A stretch of 64,000 nt of DNA from Rothia gullae. GTDB taxonomy: Bacteria; Actinomycetota; Actinomycetes; Actinomycetales; Micrococcaceae. The stretch covers positions 52,204-116,203 of the forward strand of contig NZ_JANCOC010000003.1 in NCBI RefSeq assembly GCF_024294905.1, in the 5' to 3' direction. The notes under the pieces were generated by a model. It searched no databases. It saw nothing but the letters and a program-made list of their open reading frames with translations, and was not told where the DNA came from. Below, piece by piece: positions 9,076 to 17,407 of this stretch. A program made the translations under genes and the position numbers. Position 1 is the first letter of the stretch; each line of letters opens with the position of its first letter.

Positions 9076-9960
9076 TTAGTACTGCCCCATCTCACGAGCC
9101 TGCTGCTGCAGACGCGCAATACGCTGATCCATCGGCGGGTGAGTAGAGAGCATGTTCTTCAGCGAGCCGAAGGGGTTCGCAATCATCATGGCGCTCGCCG
9201 CCTCCGTGTTGCGGTTATTCGGGTCCATCGGGTACATGGATACGCCGCTCTCCAGCTTGTGCAGTGCCGAAGCCAGAGCCAGCGGGTCGCCGGTCAGACG
9301 TGCACCATCCTCGTCGGCATCAAATTCACGGGTGCGGCTAATGGCCATCTGAATGACCTGCGTAGCAATGGGAGCCAGCATGGCAACCACAAACATGGCA
9401 AGGGGGTTGGAACGTTCACCATCGCGGTTGGAACCACCGAACATCGCACCAAACGAGAGGAACTGAGCGACAGTACCGATAATGGAGGCGATACCCGCCG
9501 CCACCGAAGAGGTGAGGATATCGCGGTTGTACACGTGCATCAGTTCGTGACCGAGCACGCCGCGCATCTCGCGCTCATCCAGCAACTGCAAAATACCCTC
9601 AGTACAGCACACCGCCGCATTCTGCGGGTTACGACCGGTCGCAAACGCGTTCGGAGTCATGGTCGGTGCCACGTAAAGGGCAGGCATGGGCTGACCCGCA
9701 CGGAAGGAAAGCTCCTCCACGATGTCATAAAGCACCGGAACCTCTTCACGGCTGACCGGGTAGGCATTCATGGAGCGCAGGGCGAGCTTATCTGAGTTCC
9801 AGTAGGTGTACGCAACCGAAGCCAAACCGAACAAACCCATAATCCAGATGAAGATGGAGGAGCGGAAGCTCACCGAGAGCAGACCACCAATGAGCAACAT
9901 CATGCCCACCATGGAGCCCATCAGCAGGGCAGTTTTAAATCCATTGTTATGACTGTGCAT
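9076..9960 (-). CDS. htpX: HtpX family membrane zinc metalloprotease
   Basis: A membrane-bound protease of the M48 family that degrades misfolded membrane proteins. Two N-terminal membrane helices (about residues 10-30 and 34-53) precede the zinc site GVLGHELMHVYNRD, with ligands His138 and His142 and catalytic Glu139. EFDADEDGARL supplies the third ligand, and the C-terminal STHPPMDQRIARL motif is typical. The frame extends upstream to 10065, but the ATG at 9960 is preceded by GGAGGATACCC, an excellent ribosome-binding site, giving 294 residues. The gene downstream of it on the same strand is separated by the bidirectional terminator. Confidence 0.95.
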   Translation of the reverse strand: MHSHNNGFKTALLMGSMVGMMLLIGGLLSVSFRSSIFIWIMGLFGLASVAYTYWNSDKLALRSMNAYPVSREEVPVLYDIVEELSFRAGQPMPALYVAPTMTPNAFATGRNPQNAAVCCTEGILQLLDEREMRGVLGHELMHVYNRDILTSSVAAGIASIIGTVAQFLSFGAMFGGSNRDGERSNPLAMFVVAMLAPIATQVIQMAISRTREFDADEDGARLTGDPLALASALHKLESGVSMYPMDPNNRNTEAASAMMIANPFGSLKNMLSTHPPMDQRIARLQQQAREMGQY

Positions 9961-10091
9961 GGGTATCCTCCTAGACAAATAGGTCAGCGTGTACTTGACT
10001 CTATAGAATACGGGCAAGCACCCGCCAGCGCACCATATGGCGCTCGGATTCACCCAGAGCGTCACCGGCGCACTGAACTATGCGGGAGGGG

Positions 10092-10355
10092 TTAGGGAAT
10101 AGCACCAGGGATATTCACTAGGGGCACTTGCTCCATCACCTGCGCCGTAGCAGTCGGGAAAATACCGAGTAGCAGAATCGTGCCATAAGCGCCCAGGAAA
10201 AGGGTGAAGAGCAGACCAAGCATCAACTGCCCCTCCAGATCAAAACCGGTGGTAGTACTGCGGTATTGACCGTAAATCACCGGAGTCACAATGGGTACGC
10301 CAAAGAGCAGAACCATCAGCAGAATGTAGATGGGGTTTGTAAAGTCGTACACCAT
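10092..10355 (-). CDS. Small two-helix membrane protein, unknown function
   Basis: An 87-residue protein with two hydrophobic segments (IYILLMVLLFGVPIVTPVIY and MLGLLFTLFLGAYGTILLLG) joined by a polar loop. The ATG at 10355 has a strong ribosome-binding site, AAGGAGGAT. It lies 130 bp upstream of htpX on the same strand and may share transcription with it. Its promoter region is shared with furA. I do not recognise a family, and a role with HtpX is only suggested by position. Confidence 0.7.
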   Translation of the reverse strand: MVYDFTNPIYILLMVLLFGVPIVTPVIYGQYRSTTTGFDLEGQLMLGLLFTLFLGAYGTILLLGIFPTATAQVMEQVPLVNIPGAIP

Positions 10356-10490
10356 GACCCTATCCTCCTTGATGGTGATCGCCGGTGCGGGTTACTCTAG
10401 GTTCTTTGATTGTACGGCATCTTTTCAGGCCCTCAGCAGGGGTGAGGAGAAGCGCCACAGAGTGGATGAAAAGGACGCTCCATCGGCTTA

Positions 10491-10507
10491 TTATGAGTTT
10501 TTCATAA
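10491..10507. promoter_or_regulatory. Fur/PerR-like operator, copy 1
   Basis: A perfect 6-5-6 inverted repeat, TTATGA-N5-TCATAA. It resembles Fur/PerR boxes and lies about 50 bp before the furA start, upstream of the -10 box. Confidence 0.75.
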
Positions 10508-10512
10508 AATAA

Positions 10513-10529
10513 TTATGAATTTCTCATAA
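10513..10529. promoter_or_regulatory. Fur/PerR-like operator, copy 2
   Basis: A second perfect TTATGA-N5-TCATAA palindrome, centred 22 bp (two helical turns) from copy 1 and ending 7 bp before the -10 box at 10537-10542, so it covers the -35 region of furA. This suggests repression of furA by its own product. Confidence 0.78.
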
Positions 10530-10536
10530 TAAGGTG

Positions 10537-10542
10537 TAGACT
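10537..10542 (+). promoter_or_regulatory. -10 box of leaderless furA promoter
   Basis: TAGACT lies 7 nt before the furA ATG. No Shine-Dalgarno sequence is present, so the mRNA probably begins at the start codon. Confidence 0.6.
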
Positions 10543-10549
10543 TATACCT

Positions 10550-11143
10550 ATGACCGACGCAAAAACAACCCAAGAAGCAAAGACAACGCAGCTCCACGAG
10601 CATCAAAATAACAGCCCCGGATGCGCCCACACCATCGGCCTGCCCATGCTCTCCGCAATGAGTCCCGAACAGCTCGAAGAAGCATGGACCACCGGTCTGC
10701 GCACCAAGGGCCGCCGTGTCACCAAGCAGCGCCTCGCAGTACTCCACTCAGTGCAGGAGCACCCGCACTCCACCGCCGAGACCATCGTGCAGGCAGTCCG
10801 CGAGCGCATCCCCGCCATTACGGTTCAGTCGGTCTACGTCATCCTCACCGATCTGACCGATATCGACCTGCTACGCAAGTTTGAGCCGCCGGGAACCCCC
10901 GCACTCTACGAAACCCGCACGGGCGACAATCACCACCACGCCTTCTGCGTACGCTGCGGCAAGGTCGAAGACGTGGACTGCGCGGTCGGCTCCGCGCCCT
11001 GCCTCACCCCCAGCGATTTTCACGGCATGGCGCTCTTCAGCGCAGACGTGCTCTACCAGGGCGTGTGCGTAGACTGTCAAACTGAGGCAGAAGCAGAACT
11101 GGCGAACAGCCAGGTGCAAGCCGCAGCGAGCGTTCAGCACTAA
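10550..11143 (+). CDS. furA: Fur-family peroxide-stress regulator (FurA/PerR type)
   Basis: A metal-dependent repressor of 197 residues. A 40-residue nonconserved start precedes the winged helix (GRRVTKQRLAVLHSV ... TVQSVYVILTDL). Next come the Fur metal segment YETRTGDNHHHAFCVRCGK with the CxxC zinc site and a second Cys pair near the end (GVCVDCQ). Its position 129 bp before a catalase gene is the FurA-KatG/KatA arrangement of actinobacteria, in which the regulator represses itself and the catalase and is relieved by peroxide. Two perfect TTATGA-N5-TCATAA operators overlap its promoter, and the transcript looks leaderless. An iron-uptake Fur role is less likely given the neighbour. Confidence 0.9.
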   Translation: MTDAKTTQEAKTTQLHEHQNNSPGCAHTIGLPMLSAMSPEQLEEAWTTGLRTKGRRVTKQRLAVLHSVQEHPHSTAETIVQAVRERIPAITVQSVYVILTDLTDIDLLRKFEPPGTPALYETRTGDNHHHAFCVRCGKVEDVDCAVGSAPCLTPSDFHGMALFSADVLYQGVCVDCQTEAEAELANSQVQAAASVQH

Positions 11144-11272
11144 CGAACCACATTCCCACACCTTACTCCGGGCGTGAAACAGCGCCTTGGTGTTCGTTAG
11201 CTGCACCCTAAAACAGGAAGAATGCTCGTCGAAAACCACATAGCATCACCAAAAACACAAGGAGAAGCAAAT

Positions 11273-12763
11273 ATGTATCAGACCCCGCAGAACCCCATTC
11301 ATCCCGGTTCTTACACCACCACGAGCACTGGCACGCCGGTAGCTTCAGATGATCATTCGCTCACCGTGGGCGCCGATGGTCCCATCGTTCTGCACGATGC
11401 TTACACTGTTGAAAAGCTCGCTCAGTTCAACCGTGAGCGTGTGCCCGAGCGTGTGGTGCACGCAAAGGGAACCGGCGCATACGGCTACTTTGAAACCACC
11501 GAAGATGTTTCGCAGTACACCCGTGCGGCGCTCTTTCAGCCGGGCGTTAAAACCGAGCTACTGATTCGTTTCTCGACCGTGGCTGGCGAATCCGGTTCCC
11601 CCGATACTTGGCGTGACCCGCGCGGTTTCGCGGTGAAATTTTACACCACCGAAGGCAACTACGACTTGGTAGGTAATAACACTCCTATCTTCTTCATTCG
11701 CGATGCCATCAAGTTCCCCGACTTTATCCACTCGCAGAAGCGTATGCCCGGTTCGGGTCTGCGCGATAACGACATGCAGTGGGATTTCTGGAGCCTCAAT
11801 CCGGCATCGGCGCATCAGGTAACCTGGCTGATGGGCGACCGCGGCCTGCCCCGAACCCTGCGCCATATGGATGGCTTCGGCTCGCACACCTACCAGTGGA
11901 TTAACTCCGAAGGCGAGCGCTTCTGGGTTAAATACCACTTCAAGACCGAGCAGGGCAACGAGTTCTTCACCCCGGCTCAGGCCGATGAAATGGCGGGCAA
12001 GGATGCTGACTTCCACCGCCGCGACTTGCGCGAGGCTATCGAGCGTGGCGACTACCCCGCCTGGACGCTCTACGTGCAGATTATGCCCTACGAGGACGCG
12101 AAGACCTACCGTATTAACCCCTTCGATCTGACGAAGATTTGGCCGCACTCGGATTACCCGCTGATCAAGGTGGGCCGCATGGTGCTGGATCGCAACCCGC
12201 AGAACTTCTTCGCCGAGATCGAGCAGGCGGCCTTCTCCCCCTCGAACTTTGTGCCCGGTATCGCGGCTTCACCCGATAAGATGCTGCTCGGTCGTATCTT
12301 CTCCTACCCGGATGCGCATCGCTACCGCATCGGCACCAACTTCGCGCAGCTGCCGGTGAACGCACCCCACGCGGCGCCGGTGAACAACTATTCACATGAC
12401 GGTTCGATGCGCTACAACTTCAACGACCCCTCCGTTCCCACTTACGCACCAAACAGCCTGGGCGGTCCGCATGCGGATGCGGAGCGCGCTGGCGAAGGCA
12501 GCTGGGAGTCTGATGGCGAGTTGGTACGCACCGCCTACACCCTGCGTCCGGATGACGATGATTTCTCGCAGGCACGCACCCTCTACGAGGTAACCATGAA
12601 CGACGAAGAACGTGAACGCCTGATCAGCAACATCTCCGGTCACGTAGGTGCTGTTCGTTCCGACGAGATTCGTGAACGCGCGTTCCAATACTGGGATAGC
12701 GTTCACCCTGAGCTCGGTTCTCGCGTTCGCGAGGCCGTAGCAGCCGCCGCATCTGGTTCGTAA
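11273..12763 (+). CDS. katA: Monofunctional heme catalase
   Basis: Converts hydrogen peroxide to water and oxygen in the cytoplasm. The 496-residue clade-3-like small-subunit catalase has the catalytic His63 in [12 protein letters not shown], the catalytic Asn136 in [14 protein letters not shown] and the heme-ligand Tyr345 in [14 protein letters not shown]. The ATG at 11273 follows AAGGAGAAG, so the longer frame from 11222 is not used. It is likely co-transcribed with or co-regulated by furA just upstream; no separate operator is obvious in the 129-bp gap. A strong terminator follows. Confidence 0.97.
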   Translation: MYQTPQNPIHPGSYTTTSTGTPVASDDHSLTVGADGPIVLHDAYTVEKLAQFNRERVPERVVHAKGTGAYGYFETTEDVSQYTRAALFQPGVKTELLIRFSTVAGESGSPDTWRDPRGFAVKFYTTEGNYDLVGNNTPIFFIRDAIKFPDFIHSQKRMPGSGLRDNDMQWDFWSLNPASAHQVTWLMGDRGLPRTLRHMDGFGSHTYQWINSEGERFWVKYHFKTEQGNEFFTPAQADEMAGKDADFHRRDLREAIERGDYPAWTLYVQIMPYEDAKTYRINPFDLTKIWPHSDYPLIKVGRMVLDRNPQNFFAEIEQAAFSPSNFVPGIAASPDKMLLGRIFSYPDAHRYRIGTNFAQLPVNAPHAAPVNNYSHDGSMRYNFNDPSVPTYAPNSLGGPHADAERAGEGSWESDGELVRTAYTLRPDDDDFSQARTLYEVTMNDEERERLISNISGHVGAVRSDEIRERAFQYWDSVHPELGSRVREAVAAAASGS

Positions 12764-12820
12764 GATACGGCAGCGTCTGTTCCCCTGTAGATTCAAGAAC
12801 ATGACGCACGGCTGCAGCAT

Positions 12821-12868
12821 GGGGCCGGTGACTTTCAGTAAGGTGGAGTCACCGACCCCATATTTTTA
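12821..12868 (+). terminator. Terminator of katA
   Basis: A 13-bp stem (ggggccggtgact with agtcaccgacccc, one mismatch) is followed by ATATTTTT, 58 nt past the catalase stop. Confidence 0.8.
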
Positions 12869-12902
12869 ACCCGTTTGCAGGATTACAACCCTCTCCAAAC
12901 AC

Positions 12903-12954
12903 AAAATCGCCCGGAAGAGATAACACCGTATGGGTGTTTCTTCCGGGCGATTTT
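12903..12954 (-). terminator. Terminator of the YezG/SseB-like gene
   Basis: A perfect 16-bp stem (aaaatcgcccggaaga/tcttccgggcgatttt) with T tracts on both sides lies 21 nt past the stop of the minus-strand gene. It could also back up katA termination. Confidence 0.85.
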
Positions 12955-12974
12955 AGCGTGACAGATTTTATGAA

Positions 12975-14339
12975 CTATGCGGGTGCACTAGCACCAGCGG
13001 GAGAAGCGCCGAAGACCGCTTCCTGTTCACGCACAATCTCCAGCAGCTCACGAATCTGCGCCGCGCTCAGCACGGCGGAGGGGTTAATCGCGTTCACCTT
13101 CACGCTCGGTGCACCAATATCCAGGGCGTAACGCAGAATATCCAGGGCGTTCGCCAAACGCACCTCAATATGCGGGTCCAGTGCCGCAATTTCAATGGCG
13201 GAGGTGAACACCAGCAGGCTCTGCGGGTTGCCGTTCTCATCCGGGTCAAACACGAAGGAGGTACCGGACGGGTCGGCGGGGTCAACGCCCACCAGCAGCA
13301 CGGACGCCGGGGACACCAGCGAGCCGAGCAGCATCTGCATGTTGTCCTGCACCAGCGCCATTTTCGCGCCATCATTGCGGGGAGAAGTGACAATCCACTG
13401 CACCTGAGCACGCTCAATGTAGCACTCGTGATCGGTGCCGGGGTCAACCACAATCAGGTCCAGCGCCTCATTGTTGAGGAAATCAATGAAGACTTTCATC
13501 GCCGGTTCGCGCAGAATCAGCTCGTCGCCCTCGGATTCCTGACGGACGTAGCTCTTACCAATGTGCTCGGAGGAGGAGAATACGCACAACGCCTGCATGC
13601 CGGTCTCAGGCATGCGAATGACCTGGTGGGCCAGCACGGATTCGGGGCCTATTGCATCCGTCTCGGAAGGAATCAGCAGGGAGCCGGTCGCATCGAGCAG
13701 AACGTCACCACCGAGCATCGTGCGGACCACGTTAATGAGGGTTCGCTCCTGCACATCGTTACGGAAGGTCTCCAAGGCAACAACCAGGTACGGGTTCGGA
13801 ATCTCGTGCTCGCTCGAAGACAGTGACTCTGCGGCAGTATGGCGTGCACGGCCCTCCATACGCTCACGAGCCCACTGAGGTATACGTGAAGCATCGCGAG
13901 GGAACTCAGCCAGGTGCTCACGCACGTCAGTTGCGGTCAGGGTGCCTTCATTCTTCCAGCTGGCGGGCTGATCGTCACGGTTGTAGGAGGCACCCACGCT
14001 GAACTGCGGGTTGGGCCATCCAGTTGCCGCCACCACGATGGAGGCGGTAAACCAGGTGCCGCGGTTACCGTCGTAAGCGGCACGCTGCAACTTGCGGACC
14101 TCAGCAATGATGGGTGAACCGTCCTTGAGTGGGCCGATAGTGCCAATGAACTCTTCACCGTCACGGAATTCACGCACACGCACAAAAATCTGACCTGCCA
14201 AAGGCTTGACGTCCAGCACCATTTCGCTCCAGCCGGGGTCAACACTAACGACGTCCAGCAACCAGCTTCCAATGTTGTTCAACGCATCCTGGATGCGCGC
14301 GGCACGGCTACTAGTCTCGGCGAGGCGGGGTTCAGTCAT
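12975..14339 (-). CDS. Protein with YezG-like and two SseB-like domains
   Basis: A 454-residue soluble protein. Residues 1-165 resemble the YezG (DUF600) immunity-protein fold (DNIGSWLL-like start, WFTASIVVAATGWPNPQFSVGASYNRDDQPASW, then EFPRDASRIPQW). The rest looks like two SseB N-terminal-type domains: one around residues 185-305 (LVVALETFRNDVQERTLINV ... ALCVFSSSEHIGK), the other around 330-445 (MALVQDNMQMLLGSLVSPAS ... LLVFTSAIEI). Both fold families occur in systems around secreted effectors, but the window has no toxin or secretion gene beside it. The assignment is by eye and function is unknown. The ATG at 14339 follows AAGGATG. The gene is transcribed alone. Confidence 0.7.
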   Translation of the reverse strand: MTEPRLAETSSRAARIQDALNNIGSWLLDVVSVDPGWSEMVLDVKPLAGQIFVRVREFRDGEEFIGTIGPLKDGSPIIAEVRKLQRAAYDGNRGTWFTASIVVAATGWPNPQFSVGASYNRDDQPASWKNEGTLTATDVREHLAEFPRDASRIPQWARERMEGRARHTAAESLSSSEHEIPNPYLVVALETFRNDVQERTLINVVRTMLGGDVLLDATGSLLIPSETDAIGPESVLAHQVIRMPETGMQALCVFSSSEHIGKSYVRQESEGDELILREPAMKVFIDFLNNEALDLIVVDPGTDHECYIERAQVQWIVTSPRNDGAKMALVQDNMQMLLGSLVSPASVLLVGVDPADPSGTSFVFDPDENGNPQSLLVFTSAIEIAALDPHIEVRLANALDILRYALDIGAPSVKVNAINPSAVLSAAQIRELLEIVREQEAVFGASPAGASAPA

Positions 14340-14605
14340 AGTTCATACATCCTTGAGTGTGAATACGGCGCGGCTGGAAGCATCCGTGTTCGGTCGTAGT
14401 GTCGGCTTACAGGGTGCCGGAAGAAGCCGTCCCTTCGATTCTAACGAACACGGGCACTCCACGCAGATAGTTTACGCCGAAAGATATATGCTCCATCTCT
14501 CTTTCCAAGCTCTTGGACACAGCTCAATCAGGCACCTTAAAGCCCAATACGTCTAAAGCGCACGCTAAAACCGGGTATACACGGCATAGTGAACGCTAAA
14601 AGGTT

Positions 14606-14611
14606 GATAAT
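14606..14611 (+). promoter_or_regulatory. -10 box of probable leaderless promoter
   Basis: TTGATAAT contains the hexamer GATAAT 8 nt before the ATG at 14620, and there is no clear Shine-Dalgarno sequence. Confidence 0.45.
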
Positions 14612-14619
14612 CTTGAAGC

Positions 14620-16023
14620 ATGACGAATTCTCTGCAGGACCTTATCGACGCATCAATCTTTATCTCCACCGAGTACCAGGCTCGACTCGCCGAGCTCGTG
14701 GGTACCTCCGAGTGGAACGTGGATTTCACCTCCCAGTCTCTGGATTTTGAGACCACTCCCCCGCTCTCGCTCAAGCCGCACCTGCTGGGCACCGAATCCG
14801 AGAACCGCGGTACTTGGATTTGGTCTTGGCAGCAGCTGGGCTACTTCCCCGACTCTGTTGTTTCTGCCGCTATTCAGGCGCGTGAAACCGGTGAGCGTGA
14901 CGGCCTGGTTGAGCTGACCACCGACGAACTGCCCCTCTCCGAGTCTCTGGCACGCCGCCTGACCCTGGCAACCAAGACCATCAGCGGCCTGTACGCACAC
15001 TACCCGTTGCCCGCAGGCGCTGGCGTGCGCGCATGGACCCTGTTGGAGGGTGCCGCACTAACCCTCGAGGCACCGACTTACAAGGGTATTGGCCGCGTCA
15101 TTGCTAAGACCCTGCAGAGCGAAGAGGTACACAACCAGGTTCTGGCAGTGGACTCCTACGCTCAGCAGCGTGGCTTCCACATTGCCTGGGACACCGAGGC
15201 AACCGCCGTGCTGACCGCAACCGACGGTGCCCTGCGCCTGTGGTTCGACGAGGGCCGCATCAGCGGCATCGAGCAGGCTGAACCTCAGGTTGGCCCGGAG
15301 GTTCTGGAGCAGTGCGCAGCCGCGGCCGCACAGCGTCGCGAATCCCTCGCCGCACTGCGCACCGAGATTGAGCGCGTGGCAGCCGCAGAGGCAGCCGCTC
15401 AGAACGCACAGCGCGAGCAGGAGGCAGCAGAACGCGCCGCCGCACGCGCCGAGGCTGAGGCTGAGCGCGCCGCACAGCCCGAAGAGGCTCTGGCAGCTCA
15501 GGAGGCACCCGTTGAGGTTGCCGGCGTTGAGAGCACCGAGGACCTCTACCCCGCCGACGAGGCTCCCTTCGGTCAGGATCCGGCAGAGCACACAGAGCCC
15601 GGCCTGGTCACCGTGGATACCCTGCCCCGCGAGTACGAGGCAGAAGAGACCGATCAGGTTCGCGTCTACACCGACGACTCCATCGGTGCCGAGCAGCCCG
15701 AGTACGAGACCGTTGAGGCTTCCGCAGAATACGCTGAGGAGCCGGTCACCGCTGAGACTGCAGCTGAGCAGCCCGTCGAGGTTGAGCAGAAAGCAGCAGA
15801 GCAGGAAGTAGCAGAGCAGGAAGTAGCAGAGCAGGAAGCAGCAGAGCAGGAAGCAGCAGAGTACGAGGAGCAGCATGTGGAGCCCATCCGCAACGCTGGC
15901 GCAGCTCCCGACCTGCAGGCAGAGCACGAAGAGGCAGCCCGCCGCGAGCAGGAAGAAACTGCACGCCGCGAGGCAGAGCAGCCCAAGAAGAAGGGCTTCT
16001 TCTCCCGCTTCTTCGGCCTCTAA
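14620..16023 (+). CDS. DUF6882-like protein with acidic repeat tail and basic-aromatic end
   Basis: A 467-residue protein in three parts. Residues 1-225 form a globular domain with RGTWIWSWQQLGYFP and RAWTLLEGAALTLEAP, resembling DUF6882 proteins of unknown function. Residues 235-450 are Ala/Glu-rich, starting as a likely coiled coil (EIERVAAAEAAAQNAQRE) and ending in disordered Glu-rich sequence that includes four near-identical AEQE[VA] repeats. The last residues, KKKGFFSRFFGL, form a short basic-aromatic cap that could be an amphipathic membrane anchor. A related motif occurs in the two long-tailed regulators at 41.7-45.2 kb. Start codon choice rests on the -10 box 8 nt upstream. No role can be assigned. 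Confidence 0.7.
   Translation: MTNSLQDLIDASIFISTEYQARLAELVGTSEWNVDFTSQSLDFETTPPLSLKPHLLGTESENRGTWIWSWQQLGYFPDSVVSAAIQARETGERDGLVELTTDELPLSESLARRLTLATKTISGLYAHYPLPAGAGVRAWTLLEGAALTLEAPTYKGIGRVIAKTLQSEEVHNQVLAVDSYAQQRGFHIAWDTEATAVLTATDGALRLWFDEGRISGIEQAEPQVGPEVLEQCAAAAAQRRESLAALRTEIERVAAAEAAAQNAQREQEAAERAAARAEAEAERAAQPEEALAAQEAPVEVAGVESTEDLYPADEAPFGQDPAEHTEPGLVTVDTLPREYEAEETDQVRVYTDDSIGAEQPEYETVEASAEYAEEPVTAETAAEQPVEVEQKAAEQEVAEQEVAEQEAAEQEAAEYEEQHVEPIRNAGAAPDLQAEHEEAARREQEETARREAEQPKKKGFFSRFFGL
15796..15855 (+). repeat. Four 15-bp tandem repeats in the acidic tail
   Basis: Four copies of gcagagcaggaagta/gcagagcaggaagca encode the repeated AEQEV/AEQEA segment. Such in-frame repeats can change copy number between strains. 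Confidence 0.85.
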
Positions 16024-16040
16024 ACCGAATACGCAAAATT

Positions 16041-16077
16041 CCTCAGGCGCGGTATCCTCGTGGTACCGCGCCTGAGG
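16041..16077 (+). terminator. Hairpin after the DUF6882-like gene
   Basis: A perfect 14-bp stem (cctcaggcgcggta/taccgcgcctgagg) with a 9-base loop lies 17 nt past the stop. It has no T tract, so it may be a U-less actinobacterial terminator or simply a 3'-end stabiliser. Confidence 0.6.
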
Positions 16078-16186
16078 CGTGCCCGGCAGGTAGAGTCCTC
16101 GGTGCGCATCAATGCCCCTGCTGGCACATCCGGACGACTAGCATTAGAAGAACTTAACCGAAGAACTTAGCTCAGAAGAAGAAACT

Positions 16187-17158
16187 ATGGCAGAAACACA
16201 GAAGCACACCACCCGCAACGGGTTTATCACCATCATCGGCACCTACATTATTTGGGGTCTGCTCCCCCTGTATTTTGTGGTGATGGCACCGGCAGGTTCT
16301 ATTGAGATTGTCGTGGCGCGTGTGGTCTTCTCCCTCATCTTCTGCGCCCTGCTGCTGCCGATTTTGAGGGTGACTGCGGACTTCCGCCGCACGCTACGGG
16401 ACCGCCGCATCATGCTGGTGCTAACGGCGGCATCATTCCTTATCTGCGCGAACTGGCTCATCTACGTGATGGCAACGACCAGCGGCCACACCATTGACGT
16501 GTCCCTGGGATATTTCATTAACCCGTTGGTCTCCGTGGTGCTGGGCGTCATCTTCCTGCAGGAGCGCCTACGCCCGGCGCAGTGGGTATCCGTGGCGATT
16601 TCCTGTATCGCGGTGCTGATGATGAGCCTCATCTACGGTCAGGTACCGTGGACGGGTCTGGGTGTAGCGTTCTCCTTCGGCATCTACGGTCTGCTGAAGG
16701 CACGCGTCGCCCACGATGTCAGCCCTATTATTTCGCTGTCTCTAGAGACTTTCATCCTGGCGCCTCTGGGCATAGCAGCGTTGCTTGTGCTGAACGCGCA
16801 GGGGCAGATGACTCTCTTCAGTGAGGGTCCCGGACATTTCTGGCTCCTCGCCTCCACCGGCGTGGTCACCGTTGTGCCGCTCATACTCTTTGCCGCGGCA
16901 ACCAAGCTTCTTCCGCTATCCGTCATCGGCATGGTGCAGTACCTGGGTCCGACTATCCAATTTGTTCTGGCGCTGACCATTCTGCACGAGCAGATGAGCG
17001 CCGATAAGGTGCTGGGTCTGAGCCTCATCTGGGTCGCGCTCATCATTTTCACTGTGGATGCGGTGCGTTCCTCCCGCGCCTACCACGCCTCCGCGCTGTC
17101 CGACCCGGAAACCGGCATGATCCCGCTCGTGCAGGCTGAAGACGTACAGAGCAAGTAG
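16187..17158 (+). CDS. rarD: EamA/DMT superfamily transporter, RarD type
   Basis: A 323-residue inner-membrane permease with ten predicted helices in two EamA repeats. RarD features include the start NGFITIIGTYIIWGLLPLYF, FLICANWLIYVMATTSGH, DVSLGYFINPLVSV, and the second half with ATKLLPLSVIGMVQYLGPTIQF. RarD was named from chloramphenicol sensitivity, but its natural substrate is unsettled, so it is best read as a drug/metabolite exporter. A polar tail of about 35 residues follows the last helix. It is monocistronic with a terminator shared with the convergent metS. Confidence 0.92.
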   Translation: MAETQKHTTRNGFITIIGTYIIWGLLPLYFVVMAPAGSIEIVVARVVFSLIFCALLLPILRVTADFRRTLRDRRIMLVLTAASFLICANWLIYVMATTSGHTIDVSLGYFINPLVSVVLGVIFLQERLRPAQWVSVAISCIAVLMMSLIYGQVPWTGLGVAFSFGIYGLLKARVAHDVSPIISLSLETFILAPLGIAALLVLNAQGQMTLFSEGPGHFWLLASTGVVTVVPLILFAAATKLLPLSVIGMVQYLGPTIQFVLALTILHEQMSADKVLGLSLIWVALIIFTVDAVRSSRAYHASALSDPETGMIPLVQAEDVQSK

Positions 17159-17197
17159 CTCTCCACAACCCGGATAAAACACAGCCCCGCACAAAAC

Positions 17198-17239
17198 AAA
17201 GTGATGCTCCGCAGACGTTAGCCTGCGGAGCATCACTTT
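17198..17239. terminator. Bidirectional terminator between rarD and metS
   Basis: A perfect 17-bp stem (aaagtgatgctccgcag/ctgcggagcatcacttt) with an 8-base loop lies between convergent transcription units. Confidence 0.92.
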
Positions 17240-17255
17240 ATATCGCGTTCACACT

Positions 17256-17399
17256 CTAAAGCTCAGACCCCTGAGCTTCAGCAGCAGCATCGAGAGCATC
17301 CAGATCCGGATGACGGTGCAGGTTCAGCAGGGCCAAACCCAGGCCACCCCAAATGATCAGGATTGCCACAATGAGCATCACAATTGCGGAGATAGACAT
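17256..17399 (-). CDS. metS: MetS-type small subunit of the NSS transporter
   Basis: A 47-residue membrane peptide starting MSISAIVMLIVAILIIWGGL, with one hydrophobic helix, the WGGL motif and a short acidic tail ending GSEL. It matches the size and pattern of MetS, the small subunit that in Corynebacterium glutamicum is needed with MetP for methionine and alanine uptake. It begins 8 bases after the metP stop, and its ribosome-binding site TTAGGAG overlaps that stop codon, so the two are translationally linked. It is short enough to be missed by automatic calling. Confidence 0.85.
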   Translation of the reverse strand: MSISAIVMLIVAILIIWGGLGLALLNLHRHPDLDALDAAAEAQGSEL

Positions 17400-17407
17400 A
17401 AGGGCTC

